A stretch of DNA of 16,763 bases from the NCBI GenBank assembly GCA_003242315.1, contig QGUY01000061.1:1-16763 (forward strand), in the 5' to 3' direction. The notes below the pieces were generated by a model, which saw nothing but the letters and a program-made list of their open reading frames with translations, was not told the origin of the DNA and made no database searches. Made by a program: the position numbers and the translations under genes. This stretch comes from Bacteroidota bacterium. GTDB lineage: Bacteria > Bacteroidota > Bacteroidia > Cytophagales > Cyclobacteriaceae. Of this stretch, positions 1-7,289 are shown in pieces; position 1 is the stretch's first letter, and every line of letters begins with the position of its first letter.

Positions 1-1005
1 GGTTACACGGATTTCCGCCATATCCTCGATAGAAAAGACATCGACGCTGTTACTGTTGCCACACCGGATCACTGGCACGCACAGATCGCGCGACTTGCAT
101 TCCAGGCCGGCAAAGATGTGTATGGTGAAAAGCCGCTGTCGTATGACGTGGCGGAGGGACAAGCCATGCTTAAGGATCTGAAAAAATACAATCGGGTATT
201 TCAGCTTGGCACTCAAATTCACGCGGGCGAAAACTATCACCGTGTTGCTGAACTCATTCAGTCTGGTGTGATCGGCAAAGTGAACACGGTACGCCTTTGG
301 AAGAAAGGCTTTTCACCGGGATTGGGGCATCCTGCTATTCAGACGCCACCACCCTACTGGGACATGTGGCTTGGTCCTGCTCCCTACACCGATTATTTCC
401 CTGAACGCTGTCACTTTACGTATCGATACTTCCTCGATTACAGCGGCGGTGTGTTCGCGGATTTCTGGTGCCACATCGCAGACATCGTTTGGTGGTCAGT
501 CCATCCGAAAGGGCTTCGCAAGATCACAGCCCGCGGCGAAAAAACCGACGGCGTTGCCGATGCACCGAAATGGTTGGACGCCGACTTTGAGTTCGACAAC
601 ATGAAAGTGTACTGGACAACCAACCCACCTGACGTTCCTGGTGCCGCTGAGCGCGAAATAGGCGCCTATTTTGAAGGAGACAAGGGAACGCTGATATGCG
701 ACTACCGAACGCGATCGCTGACCATCAACGGAGAAACGGTGCAGGATGTCAGGGAAGTGCCGCAAACGCTTCCCCGGTCGCCGGGCCACCAACAAAATTT
801 TGTTGACGCGGTGAAATCGAGAAGCCAACCCGAATCTAACCTGGAGTATGCGCGTGAGATGACGCTGCCGATGCACCTCGCACTCATCTCATGGCGGTTG
901 GGGCGTTCACTTCAATGGAATCCTGAAAAGGAAAAATTCATCAACGACAAGGAAGCCAACCAGTTACTTGAAAGGCGTTATCGCAGCAAGTGGGATCTTG
1001 TGTGA
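1..1005 (+). CDS. Gfo/Idh/MocA family NAD(P)-dependent oxidoreductase, 5'-truncated by window edge
   Basis: The reading frame is open from base 1 to the TGA at 1003-1005 (334 residues visible), so the N-terminus with the first part of the Rossmann fold lies outside the window. A GTG at 118 is internal: homology continues upstream of it. Visible marks are the TPDHWH motif (residues 21-26), the EKP motif of the active site (43-45, in a GEKPL context), a WLGPAP segment, and the LDYSGG motif (145-150) followed by His158 and Asp161, which is the usual catalytic region of the glycoside-oxidising branch. The family oxidises or reduces sugars, inositols and glycosides with NAD(P), often at C3. It shares these motifs with the gene at 11065-12399, so the two are paralogues. 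Whether this copy also carries a Tat signal cannot be seen. It converges on the cold-shock gene with a 9-base gap. Confidence 0.93.
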   Translation, partial: GYTDFRHILDRKDIDAVTVATPDHWHAQIARLAFQAGKDVYGEKPLSYDVAEGQAMLKDLKKYNRVFQLGTQIHAGENYHRVAELIQSGVIGKVNTVRLWKKGFSPGLGHPAIQTPPPYWDMWLGPAPYTDYFPERCHFTYRYFLDYSGGVFADFWCHIADIVWWSVHPKGLRKITARGEKTDGVADAPKWLDADFEFDNMKVYWTTNPPDVPGAAEREIGAYFEGDKGTLICDYRTRSLTINGETVQDVREVPQTLPRSPGHQQNFVDAVKSRSQPESNLEYAREMTLPMHLALISWRLGRSLQWNPEKEKFINDKEANQLLERRYRSKWDLV

Positions 1006-1014
1006 AAGAATTGA

Positions 1015-1473
1015 TTAGCGGATAAGTTTTACGTCAACTGCATTTGGGCCCTTGTGGCCCATTTGCACTTCGAAAGTAACCTTATCGTTTTCGTGGATTT
1101 CATCTATGAGACCGTTGGCATGTACAAATATACTCTCCTGCGTCTCGTGATCGCGGATGAATCCGTAGCCCTTGGAAGTATTAAAGAAAGAAACCGTGCC
1201 GCGTCGAATCGGATCGTGTGATTCGGACTGACTCTGCCGTGGAACGCCAATGACTATGTCCTCCTCGCGCACTTCGCGCTTTTTCGATGGATCCGGCGGT
1301 GTTGAGGTGATGTTGCCGTCCTCATCCACATATGCAATCATATCGTCGAATGAAGTGCCTCCCTCTTTAGCCTGCGCTTTTCGCTCCTCGCGTCGTTGCT
1401 CCTTATCCTGTCGCTTTTTACGCTTTTTCTTTTCCGTTTCCTTCTTGTTCCAGGTTTCGCGTGACTTACTCAT
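1015..1473 (-). CDS. Cold-shock domain protein with basic N-terminal extension
   Basis: This 152-residue protein has two parts. Residues 1-36 are almost all Lys, Arg, Glu and Gln and are probably helical and RNA-binding. A conserved linker (about 42-78) contains DDMIAYVDEDGNI and a TPPDP motif. Residues 90-152 form a cold-shock (OB-fold) domain with RNP1 KGYGFI (101-106) and RNP2 SIFVH (114-118), and it ends VDVKLI. Classical CspA is about 70 residues. This extended form is a recognisable Bacteroidota type and is the best taxonomic marker in the window. The expected role is a cytoplasmic RNA chaperone in stress or growth control. The ATG at 1473 is preceded by an A-rich stretch rather than a Shine-Dalgarno. 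It lies downstream of the CobW-like gene on the same strand, 163 bases away, so it probably has its own promoter, although none was recognised. Confidence 0.95.
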   Translation of the reverse strand: MSKSRETWNKKETEKKKRKKRQDKEQRREERKAQAKEGGTSFDDMIAYVDEDGNITSTPPDPSKKREVREEDIVIGVPRQSQSESHDPIRRGTVSFFNTSKGYGFIRDHETQESIFVHANGLIDEIHENDKVTFEVQMGHKGPNAVDVKLIR

Positions 1474-1636
1474 GTTTTTTTCTTAATACATCAATTTAAC
1501 AATAATTCCGCTGAATCCCGCCCAAACAGGGGTTTTTCGTCGCTGCAGCGGTGCCACAAAACCTGAGAAACGCGGTGTGAACCGACAAGGTAATTCGTTT
1601 CCGGCGAAATACCTCGGGAAAGATTCTTTTGGGCAA

Positions 1637-2701
1637 TCAGTTTGCCATCCGGTGAGTCGGTCTTGGGAAGCCAGGCACAAACGCCGACCATCGACCAGAT
1701 GTAATGCGTCGCCCCGTGGCATTCATGTTTTCAATAACATCGTCCACGATCATTGTAAGACGCCGCGGATCAGTTTGTACTCTTGCATTAATGAGAAGTT
1801 CAATACGGTCCGCGGAATCAGCGGTGAACCTGTGGAAGTCGTTCGAAGAAGCCGTAAAGCTGATTTTCCTGCTCCAGCTCCCTGCATCAACAAAAAATTT
1901 CAGATGTCCGATGAGTAATCGCTCTTCCGAAATTCTGCGAAAGATCGCCTCTATGAGTTTTCGGGTGACATTGGCTGCCATGCGCGCATCATCCTCGATA
2001 ACAAGCTTCTTGTCCAGCCACGCCATGCGCGCTTCGCCCTCGCCGTAGGTATTGTAATCGATGTCCAAAACCAAACCTGAAGCCTTCATTCCCTGCAGGC
2101 GGCTCAGCCAGTGGTTAACATCCGCTTCAGAAGTAGAGTTCTGGAATATGTACGATTTTCCGGCATACTCCTGGTTGAGCATGTCGCCGATCATTCTTTT
2201 CTGATCCTCAGTGATCAGGTCGGCCTTGTTGATGACGATTAGATCCGCCTCCTCAAGTTGCTTTTTGTAAATGTATCGAACTGACTCCTCGACGAAAGTT
2301 GCCGAGCCTTCGAGAAGGGAAGCCAGGAAAGCAGCGTCAGCGAAGATGCAGATCACCACATCCACTTCGGGTCTGAACTTTGCCAGTGGCAACACGATCG
2401 TCGCTGCCAGGTCTGTGCAGGTGCCGACCGACTCAGCAAAAAGAATCTCGGGCAAATTTTCAGCCTCCAGGGAACGCACGTGCGCATCGAACTGATCGTA
2501 ATTGCAGCAAAAGCAACCACCTGCCACCTCACGCGCCGGAATGCCGAGCCTGGTCATTGTCAGCGTGTCAACCTGCTGTTCGCCCTGATCATTAGTGATC
2601 ACGCCCACCCTGCGCCCACGCTCCATCAGCATCCTGCATGCGGCGGCAATGGCCGTTGTTTTTCCACTGCCAAGAAATCCGCCGATAAGAAAAATCTTCA
2701 T
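1637..2701 (-). CDS. CobW/G3E-family GTPase (metallochaperone-like)
   Basis: From the ATG at 2701 the protein has 354 residues. The frame is open 22 codons further upstream (to 2767), but the P-loop follows directly after MKIFLIG, which is normal for the family, so the shorter start is preferred. Residues 7-16 are the Walker A motif GGFLGSGKTT. ESVG (90-93) and NKAD (158-161) are the G3 and G4 GTPase motifs. CFCC (63-66, in GGCFCCN) is the family's metal-binding CxCC motif. The C-terminal half (about 265-345) looks like a CobW C-terminal domain. No histidine-rich tail is present. G3E proteins use GTP hydrolysis to deliver metals (Zn, Co, Ni) to enzymes or cofactors. The gene is divergent from the operon starting at 2814, which encodes two predicted metalloenzymes (MetE-like and MBL). 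A supply role for them is possible but is inference only. Confidence 0.9.
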   Translation of the reverse strand: MKIFLIGGFLGSGKTTAIAAACRMLMERGRRVGVITNDQGEQQVDTLTMTRLGIPAREVAGGCFCCNYDQFDAHVRSLEAENLPEILFAESVGTCTDLAATIVLPLAKFRPEVDVVICIFADAAFLASLLEGSATFVEESVRYIYKKQLEEADLIVINKADLITEDQKRMIGDMLNQEYAGKSYIFQNSTSEADVNHWLSRLQGMKASGLVLDIDYNTYGEGEARMAWLDKKLVIEDDARMAANVTRKLIEAIFRRISEERLLIGHLKFFVDAGSWSRKISFTASSNDFHRFTADSADRIELLINARVQTDPRRLTMIVDDVIENMNATGRRITSGRWSAFVPGFPRPTHRMAN

Positions 2702-2746
2702 TTGCACGCTCAAGTTAGACAGAATAGGGAAATAACACGCAGTACG

Positions 2747-2766
2747 TTCAAAAATTGAATGATTCA
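2747..2766. promoter_or_regulatory. Overlapping short inverted repeats in the divergent cobW-like/SDR intergenic region (candidate operator)
   Basis: TTCAA (2747-2751) and TTGAA (2755-2759) form an inverted repeat with a 3-base centre. TGAAT (2756-2760) and ATTCA (2762-2766) form a second one with a 1-base centre that shares the middle half-site. They sit between the CobW start at 2701 and the SDR start at 2814, where the promoters of both transcripts must lie. AT-rich repeats this short can arise by chance, and no regulator gene is visible in the window. Confidence 0.25.
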
Positions 2767-2813
2767 CTTAAATTCAGCCCGGACGGCCGAGCCCGTGGCT
2801 ACTTAGATTCGTG

Positions 2814-3620
2814 ATGCAGCCCCTGACGCTTCAAGGAAAGAATATCGTAATCATCGGCGGTACTACCGGCATGGGGTTGTCGGCCGCACTTACTTTTATC
2901 AACGCCGGCGCCCATGTGTTAGTGACAGGAAAGGATGCTGAAAGCGCAAAGGCCGCGGCGCAGCGCTTCGGCGATGCAGGCATAGCCGTTCAATCCGACG
3001 CCACACAACCAGGAACTGCTGAAGATGCCATCCACCAATGTCACGACCGATATGGAAGTGTCGACGGACTTTTTCACGTCGCGGGCGGCAGTGGACGCCG
3101 AATGGGTGACGGTCCCCTCCATGAACTGACACTGGAAGCGTGGAATCACACGCTCGCAATGAACCTCACCTCGATGATGCTGTCGAATCAGGCGGCGGTA
3201 CGTTACTTTCTGGATCATGGGCGCGGCGGAACAATCCTTAACATGGGATCTGTTCTCGGATTTTCACCCTCTCCCACGTATTTCAGCACACATGCTTATG
3301 CAGCAGCAAAGGCAGCGATAGTCGGTTTCAGCAAATCGATCGCTGCGTACTATGCGTCAAAAAATATTCGTGTCAACGTCATTGCACCCGGATTGATAGA
3401 AACACCGATGGCGCAGCGGGCAGCAAAGGATGAACAGATCATGCAGTTCATACGCCATAAGCAACCATTGGATGGTGGACGGATCGGGAACCCCGGCGAT
3501 GTGGATGGGCTTGCTTTATATTTTATGAGTGACGGCTCGCGTTTTACCACGGGGCAGGTTGTAGCTGTCGATGGTGGTTGGAGCGTGAGTGAGGGTCAAT
3601 ACCGTTCTTCAGAGTCGTGA
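2814..3620 (+). CDS. Short-chain dehydrogenase/reductase (SDR), first gene of sugar operon
   Basis: This is a classical SDR of 268 residues from ATG 2814; the GTG immediately before it at 2811 is a less likely start. The cofactor loop is GGTTGMG (15-21), a variant of TGxxxGxG. The family's NAG motif appears as HVAGG (88-92). Asn117 lies in MNLTS. The catalytic triad is Ser146 (MGSVLG), Tyr162 and Lys166 (YAAAK). The C-terminal part has the standard IRVNVIAPGLIETPM and TGQVVAVDGGW segments. SDRs of this type oxidise or reduce hydroxyl/keto groups with NAD(P)H in the cytoplasm. The exact substrate cannot be read from sequence. Its place ahead of a kinase and a phosphosugar isomerase suggests a sugar, polyol or sugar acid. 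Only 4 bases separate its stop from the next gene, so it is the lead gene of the operon. Confidence 0.95.
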   Translation: MQPLTLQGKNIVIIGGTTGMGLSAALTFINAGAHVLVTGKDAESAKAAAQRFGDAGIAVQSDATQPGTAEDAIHQCHDRYGSVDGLFHVAGGSGRRMGDGPLHELTLEAWNHTLAMNLTSMMLSNQAAVRYFLDHGRGGTILNMGSVLGFSPSPTYFSTHAYAAAKAAIVGFSKSIAAYYASKNIRVNVIAPGLIETPMAQRAAKDEQIMQFIRHKQPLDGGRIGNPGDVDGLALYFMSDGSRFTTGQVVAVDGGWSVSEGQYRSSES

Positions 3621-3624
3621 TACA

Positions 3625-4533
3625 ATGACCAAAACGCTCAGCATTGGAATCGACCTCGGCGCCAGCAGGATCAAGGCAGTCCTGATTGATGATGCGGGGA
3701 ATATTCTCCATCAGCAAACTACTGCAACACACGACGGCGACAGCCGGTTGTGGAAGAACGCCGTTGTGACGATCGTGAAGGACCTTGAAAAGAAATCCGG
3801 TGTAATGCCACATGTTGGAATTGCCGCACCCGGCCTGCCGAACGATGCCGCGACGGCCATTGCTGTTATGCCGGGTCGATTGCAGGGTTTGGAAAATTTC
3901 GACTGGTGCGAACATCTCGGAACTCAGGTGGTAGTCCTTAATGATGCCGTGTCTGCGCTGATCGCTGAGTCGCGTTACGGCGCAGCAAAAAACTGCCGCC
4001 ATGCCGTGATGCTCACACTGGGTACCGGCGTTGGAGGAGCCATCCTCATCGATGGTCAACCCTATCTCGGCGCATTCAACAAGGCCGGGCATTTCGGACA
4101 TATGGTGATCAACGATGAAGGCCGTCCCGGAATTACGGGTATGCCGGGAAGTTTGGAAGAATCCATCGGCAATGCGACCGTGTCGGAACGTTCAGGCGGG
4201 AAGTTCACTACGACACACGAGCTGCTTAAGGCATATCGCAATGGTGACGCTTTCGCAAAAGAAGTTTGGATAACATCGGTGCGAAAGCTTGCCATCGGCC
4301 TTGCATCTATCGTGAATATTCTTTCGCCCGAAATCATCGTACTCGGTGGTGGCATAACGGAAGCCGGGACTGATCTGTTCGACCCGCTCGCAAAGTTCAT
4401 GGACCAATATGAATGGCGTGCCGGTGGGAAACAGGTAACCATCGTAAAAGCCATGCAAGGCGACATGGCAGGGGCCATCGGCGCCGCATGCTATGCGCAT
4501 GAGACTGCATCAAGAAAGGGAGCGAAGCACTAG
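3625..4533 (+). CDS. ROK-family sugar kinase lacking the zinc-binding cysteines
   Basis: This is a 302-residue ROK protein with no N-terminal DNA-binding domain, so it is a kinase rather than a repressor. The phosphate motif GIDLGASRIKA is at 8-18. The catalytic Asp is expected at Asp107 in LNDAVSALIAE. The second phosphate motif TLGTGVGGAI is at 131-140. FGHM carries His159, a usual metal ligand. The diagnostic ROK motif CxCGxxGCxE is replaced by GITGMPGSLE (169-178): the three zinc cysteines align with Gly169, Thr171 and Ser176, while Gly172, Gly175 and Glu178 are kept. The protein would phosphorylate a hexose or amino sugar using ATP, and the product could feed the SIS isomerase encoded next. 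ATG 3625 follows the SDR stop by 4 bases (TACA). An upstream in-frame start at 3589 lies inside the SDR gene and is rejected. Confidence 0.93.
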   Translation: MTKTLSIGIDLGASRIKAVLIDDAGNILHQQTTATHDGDSRLWKNAVVTIVKDLEKKSGVMPHVGIAAPGLPNDAATAIAVMPGRLQGLENFDWCEHLGTQVVVLNDAVSALIAESRYGAAKNCRHAVMLTLGTGVGGAILIDGQPYLGAFNKAGHFGHMVINDEGRPGITGMPGSLEESIGNATVSERSGGKFTTTHELLKAYRNGDAFAKEVWITSVRKLAIGLASIVNILSPEIIVLGGGITEAGTDLFDPLAKFMDQYEWRAGGKQVTIVKAMQGDMAGAIGAACYAHETASRKGAKH

Positions 4534-4537
4534 TACA

Positions 4538-5344
4538 ATGAATTTGACCGCACGATATCTCGAACAATGTAAAGCCATTATCGCCCGCGTAGAAGCGCAA
4601 CAGGAGGCCATTGGCATAGCAGCGCGATGGTTCGCCGACAGCATCCTCGCCGGCCGGATGGTTCACGTCTTTGGTAGTGGACACAGTCGCATCATGGTAG
4701 AAGAAATGTGGCCACGCTATGGATCATATCCCGGCTTCAATCCTATCGTTGAGCTGTCACTCACGTTCCACAACCTCGTGGTCGGTGCGAACGGACAGCG
4801 ACAGGCCATGTTCCTCGAAAACGTCGAAGGGTTTGCCGAAAGAATACTTCGCAACTTCGGACTTTCTGAAAACGACACAGCGCTTGTGATCTCCTCGAGC
4901 GGTTGCAATGTTGTGCCGATCGAAATCGCTGAGCAATTCCAACGGAGGAAAATCAAGGTCGTCGCCCTTGTTACGCGCGCGCACCTGGAAGCAACGACGT
5001 CGAAACGCAAAGACGGCAAGAAATTGTCCGATTTCGCCGATCTTGTCCTTGACACGGGAGCTCCCGCAGGCGACGCAATGGTACATGTACCCGGTCTCGA
5101 TACACCCGTTTCGCCCGGATCGACTGTAGGAGGCAGTATCATTATTAATTGCATCAAGGCGGAGACGGCCCGGTTGCTGACCGAGGCGGGACAGCCACCC
5201 AAAGTGTTGACGAGCGCGGCGCTGGTCGGCAGCGAACGCGCTGCAGCACTGTTTGAAAGTGCATACGACGAACACGCACACCGACTTGCAACGTTATACG
5301 CCAACGCAGGCGCTACGAAAGACCAAACCACTAAAGCAACATGA
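4538..5344 (+). CDS. SIS-domain sugar-phosphate isomerase, UPF0309-like
   Basis: This 268-residue protein fits the UPF0309-like group of SIS proteins in length and motifs. GSGHS (46-50) is the phosphosugar-binding loop after the first strand. VEEMWPRYGSYPGFNPI follows. SSSGCN (119-124) is the second SIS loop, where Cys123 stands in a position often occupied by Arg. A conserved GSTVGGSIIINCI segment (194-206) is near the C-terminus. SIS domains bind phosphorylated sugars and catalyse aldose-ketose isomerisation or related chemistry, or act as sugar-phosphate sensors. With no DNA-binding domain an enzyme is more likely. ATG 4538 lies 4 bases after the ROK stop, with the same TACA spacer as the previous junction. 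The gene overlaps the next one by 4 bases (ATGA). It most likely acts on the product of the ROK kinase. Confidence 0.9.
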   Translation: MNLTARYLEQCKAIIARVEAQQEAIGIAARWFADSILAGRMVHVFGSGHSRIMVEEMWPRYGSYPGFNPIVELSLTFHNLVVGANGQRQAMFLENVEGFAERILRNFGLSENDTALVISSSGCNVVPIEIAEQFQRRKIKVVALVTRAHLEATTSKRKDGKKLSDFADLVLDTGAPAGDAMVHVPGLDTPVSPGSTVGGSIIINCIKAETARLLTEAGQPPKVLTSAALVGSERAAALFESAYDEHAHRLATLYANAGATKDQTTKAT

Positions 5345-6372
5345 CGCATAATATTCCTATTCGCACAACGGTAATAGGGAGTTATCCTTTTCCTGGATGG
5401 CTCGAATTCGCTACTCAAAATCTCAACCGCTTTGGCGATGCGGACATAGAAGAAATGATTGAAGATGCTGTGATAGCAGCCATACATGATCAGGTTGCCG
5501 CCGGCCTGGACGTTATCACAGACGGTGAGCAGACACGGCTGGATTTTAACCTCTCCTTTTACGGATACATTAAGGGAATTCAGAACAACGAATCGGAACT
5601 GCGAAAGTTTGGCCCCCCTGCGCACGACCAACGCGGAAAGCATAAGATTGTTGATGCACTTACCGCTCCCCAAGGACTTGGAGCGGTAAAGGAGTTCACA
5701 CGTCTGCAAAGGCTGGCTCCTCCAGGGCCCGTACTCAAAGCCAGCATTCCCGGACCCTACACCCTGAGCGGACGATTGCTCCCCAACGAACGATACAAGG
5801 ACCGTTACGAGATAACGGAAGCCCTGTTGCCTATCGTACAACGCGAGCTGGTCGCACTTGTCGAAGCTGGCTGCAGGGAAATCACGGTTGACGAGCCATC
5901 AATGAGCTGTTATGCTTACCGCGAAGACACAAAGCGTTTTGTGGATATATTTAATCGAACTGTAAAACCCATTGTTGGAAAGACTCGACTCAGCACGCAT
6001 CTCTGTTTTGGCAATTTCAAGGGGCGGTCGGTAGGCTATCGAAGCATTAAGCCCATGCTTCCGGATTTTCTTGATCTGACGGTAGACGAAATTCACGTCG
6101 AGATGGCTAACCGGGAATTTGCAGAACTTGAGTTGCTGGGGGTCTTCGCGGAAAAAATGCACGTTGCCGCAGGCATTATCGACGTCAAGAATTACTACAT
6201 AGAAACCGTTGAAGACGTGATCGAAAGGATCAGGAAGTGTTTGAAGTATGTTCCGGCAGAACGGCTGTCGGTCGCGCCGGACTGTGGGCTGAGCCAGACC
6301 GCGCGATGGGCCGCACGGTTGAAACTGAAGAACATGGTGAGTGGCGCACGAATCATGCGGGCAACGCTATGA
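5341..6372 (+). CDS. Core MetE-like zinc methyltransferase (cobalamin-independent methionine synthase catalytic-domain family)
   Basis: The 343 residues align with the C-terminal catalytic half of MetE. The N-terminal folate-binding half of the classical ~750-residue enzyme is absent. Matching segments are TTVIGSYP (9-16), GLDVITDGE (55-63), ASIPGPYTLS (134-143) and ITVDEP (181-186). The zinc site is complete: His220 and Cys222 (STHLCF), Glu254 (HVEM) and Cys315 (APDCGL), corresponding to the HxC, E and C ligands of MetE. Short core-MetE proteins transfer methyl groups to homocysteine using other methyl donors. Related UROD/MetE-fold proteins act on other thiols, such as coenzyme M. ATGA overlaps on both sides (5341, 6369) place it firmly inside a sugar operon, so methionine synthesis may not be its role. 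It could instead demethylate or transfer an alkyl group from a modified sugar. The true reaction is unknown. Confidence 0.88.
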   Translation: MTHNIPIRTTVIGSYPFPGWLEFATQNLNRFGDADIEEMIEDAVIAAIHDQVAAGLDVITDGEQTRLDFNLSFYGYIKGIQNNESELRKFGPPAHDQRGKHKIVDALTAPQGLGAVKEFTRLQRLAPPGPVLKASIPGPYTLSGRLLPNERYKDRYEITEALLPIVQRELVALVEAGCREITVDEPSMSCYAYREDTKRFVDIFNRTVKPIVGKTRLSTHLCFGNFKGRSVGYRSIKPMLPDFLDLTVDEIHVEMANREFAELELLGVFAEKMHVAAGIIDVKNYYIETVEDVIERIRKCLKYVPAERLSVAPDCGLSQTARWAARLKLKNMVSGARIMRATL

Positions 6373-7208
6373 GCCTGATACCGGCGCTGAAAAAGGACGA
6401 GGACCTGGTAAGAGAAATGGATTCCGTTCTCGACAAATCCGGGCTCTATCTCTGGTGGCTTGGGCAAAGTGGTTTTCTCTTACAATGGAAAGGACAACGT
6501 GTCCTCATCGATCCTTACCTCTCCGATTCTCTCACGCGAAAGTACGAGCATACCGACAAGCCACACATTCGCATGAGCGAGCGTGTTATTGATCCTGAAC
6601 TCCTGAGAGGGATAAACATAGTCACGTCGAGCCATAACCACACCGATCACCTGGACGCGGATACCCTGATCCCTGTGTTCAGGAACAATCGAAATGCGGC
6701 GTTCATTATCCCGGAAGCCAACCGTGAATTTGCAGCCAACAGAGCCGCCGTACCAATTGATTTTCCGACGGGACTCAATGACGGAAAAAGTGTTCGGATC
6801 GGGGACTTTACTTTTCACGGCATCCCCGCGAAGCACAACGAAATTGAACGCGATGAAAACGGCAATTGTCGATTCATGGGCTATGTAATAGCCTTCGGTA
6901 ACAATCATATTTATCACAGCGGCGATACACTTTGGTTCGACGAGCTCCCTGACCTGCTTCGCACATGGTCGATCGACGTAGCCATCCTGCCCATCAATGG
7001 CAATGATCCGGCGCGCCGGGTTGCCGGAAATCTCGATTGCAGGGAAGCCGTGGGATTGGGGAAGGCGATCGGAGCACGCTGTGTAATCCCCTGTCACTAC
7101 GATATGTTTACCTTCAATACGGCTGACGTCAACGACTTTATTCGCGAAGCGGAAAAGGAGGGCCAGCCATACCGCGTGCTCCGGCATGGCGAAATGTTTC
7201 AAGCCTGA
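6369..7208 (+). CDS. UlaG-like metallo-beta-lactamase-fold hydrolase
   Basis: The 279-residue protein starts at ATG 6369, which overlaps the MetE-like stop by 4 bases; an in-frame upstream start at 6237 lies inside that gene and is rejected. The N-terminal signature LWWLGQSGFLLQW and LIDPYLSD are typical of the UlaG group. The metal site is HNHTDH (89-94), with further likely ligands His156 (AKHNE), Asp186 (SGDT) and His243 (PCHYD). UlaG is L-ascorbate-6-phosphate lactonase. Relatives open lactones or cleave phosphoesters. Being last in an operon with an SDR and a kinase, opening of a (phospho)lactone made upstream is a sensible guess. No signal peptide is seen, so it is cytoplasmic. The stop at 7206-7208 ends the overlapping part of the operon. 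Confidence 0.92.
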   Translation: MSLIPALKKDEDLVREMDSVLDKSGLYLWWLGQSGFLLQWKGQRVLIDPYLSDSLTRKYEHTDKPHIRMSERVIDPELLRGINIVTSSHNHTDHLDADTLIPVFRNNRNAAFIIPEANREFAANRAAVPIDFPTGLNDGKSVRIGDFTFHGIPAKHNEIERDENGNCRFMGYVIAFGNNHIYHSGDTLWFDELPDLLRTWSIDVAILPINGNDPARRVAGNLDCREAVGLGKAIGARCVIPCHYDMFTFNTADVNDFIREAEKEGQPYRVLRHGEMFQA

Positions 7209-7289
7209 CCCTGACGCCACTCACTGCTAAATCGCCTTCCGGGAACAGAATCTTTTTCTATATTTCGCGACCCCACTAAATCCGTTTCC

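Noticed and set aside
118..120. GTG at 118 as the start of the first gene
   Set aside because: The TPDHWH motif and family-consistent sequence continue upstream in the same frame to base 1.
1541..1550. CGCTGCAGCG palindrome between the GTPase and cold-shock genes as a terminator
   Set aside because: No T-run follows on the minus strand, and a 10-base self-complementary site leaves no loop for a hairpin.
1577..1918. Plus-strand open frames over the CobW-like gene
   Set aside because: They oppose a well-supported GTPase frame and show no family motif.
4717..5841. Long antisense open frame (374 codons) across the SIS and MetE-like genes
   Set aside because: Both sense genes have clear conserved motifs over the same bases. 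The antisense product has no recognisable domain and is a by-product of sense codon use.
6237..6368. N-terminal extension of the MBL gene into the MetE-like gene
   Set aside because: The extra 44 residues lie inside a conserved part of the MetE-like frame, and the ATGA overlap at 6369 gives a normal UlaG-like N-terminus.
6480..7220. 246-codon minus-strand frame over the MBL gene
   Set aside because: The plus-strand frame carries HNHTDH and all other metal ligands. The minus frame has no motif.
7259..7266. TATATTTC as a Bacteroidota -7 box (TAnnTTTG) before the TIM-barrel gene
   Set aside because: One mismatch, and no TTTG/TTG -33 element at 19-21 bases upstream. Too weak to call a promoter.
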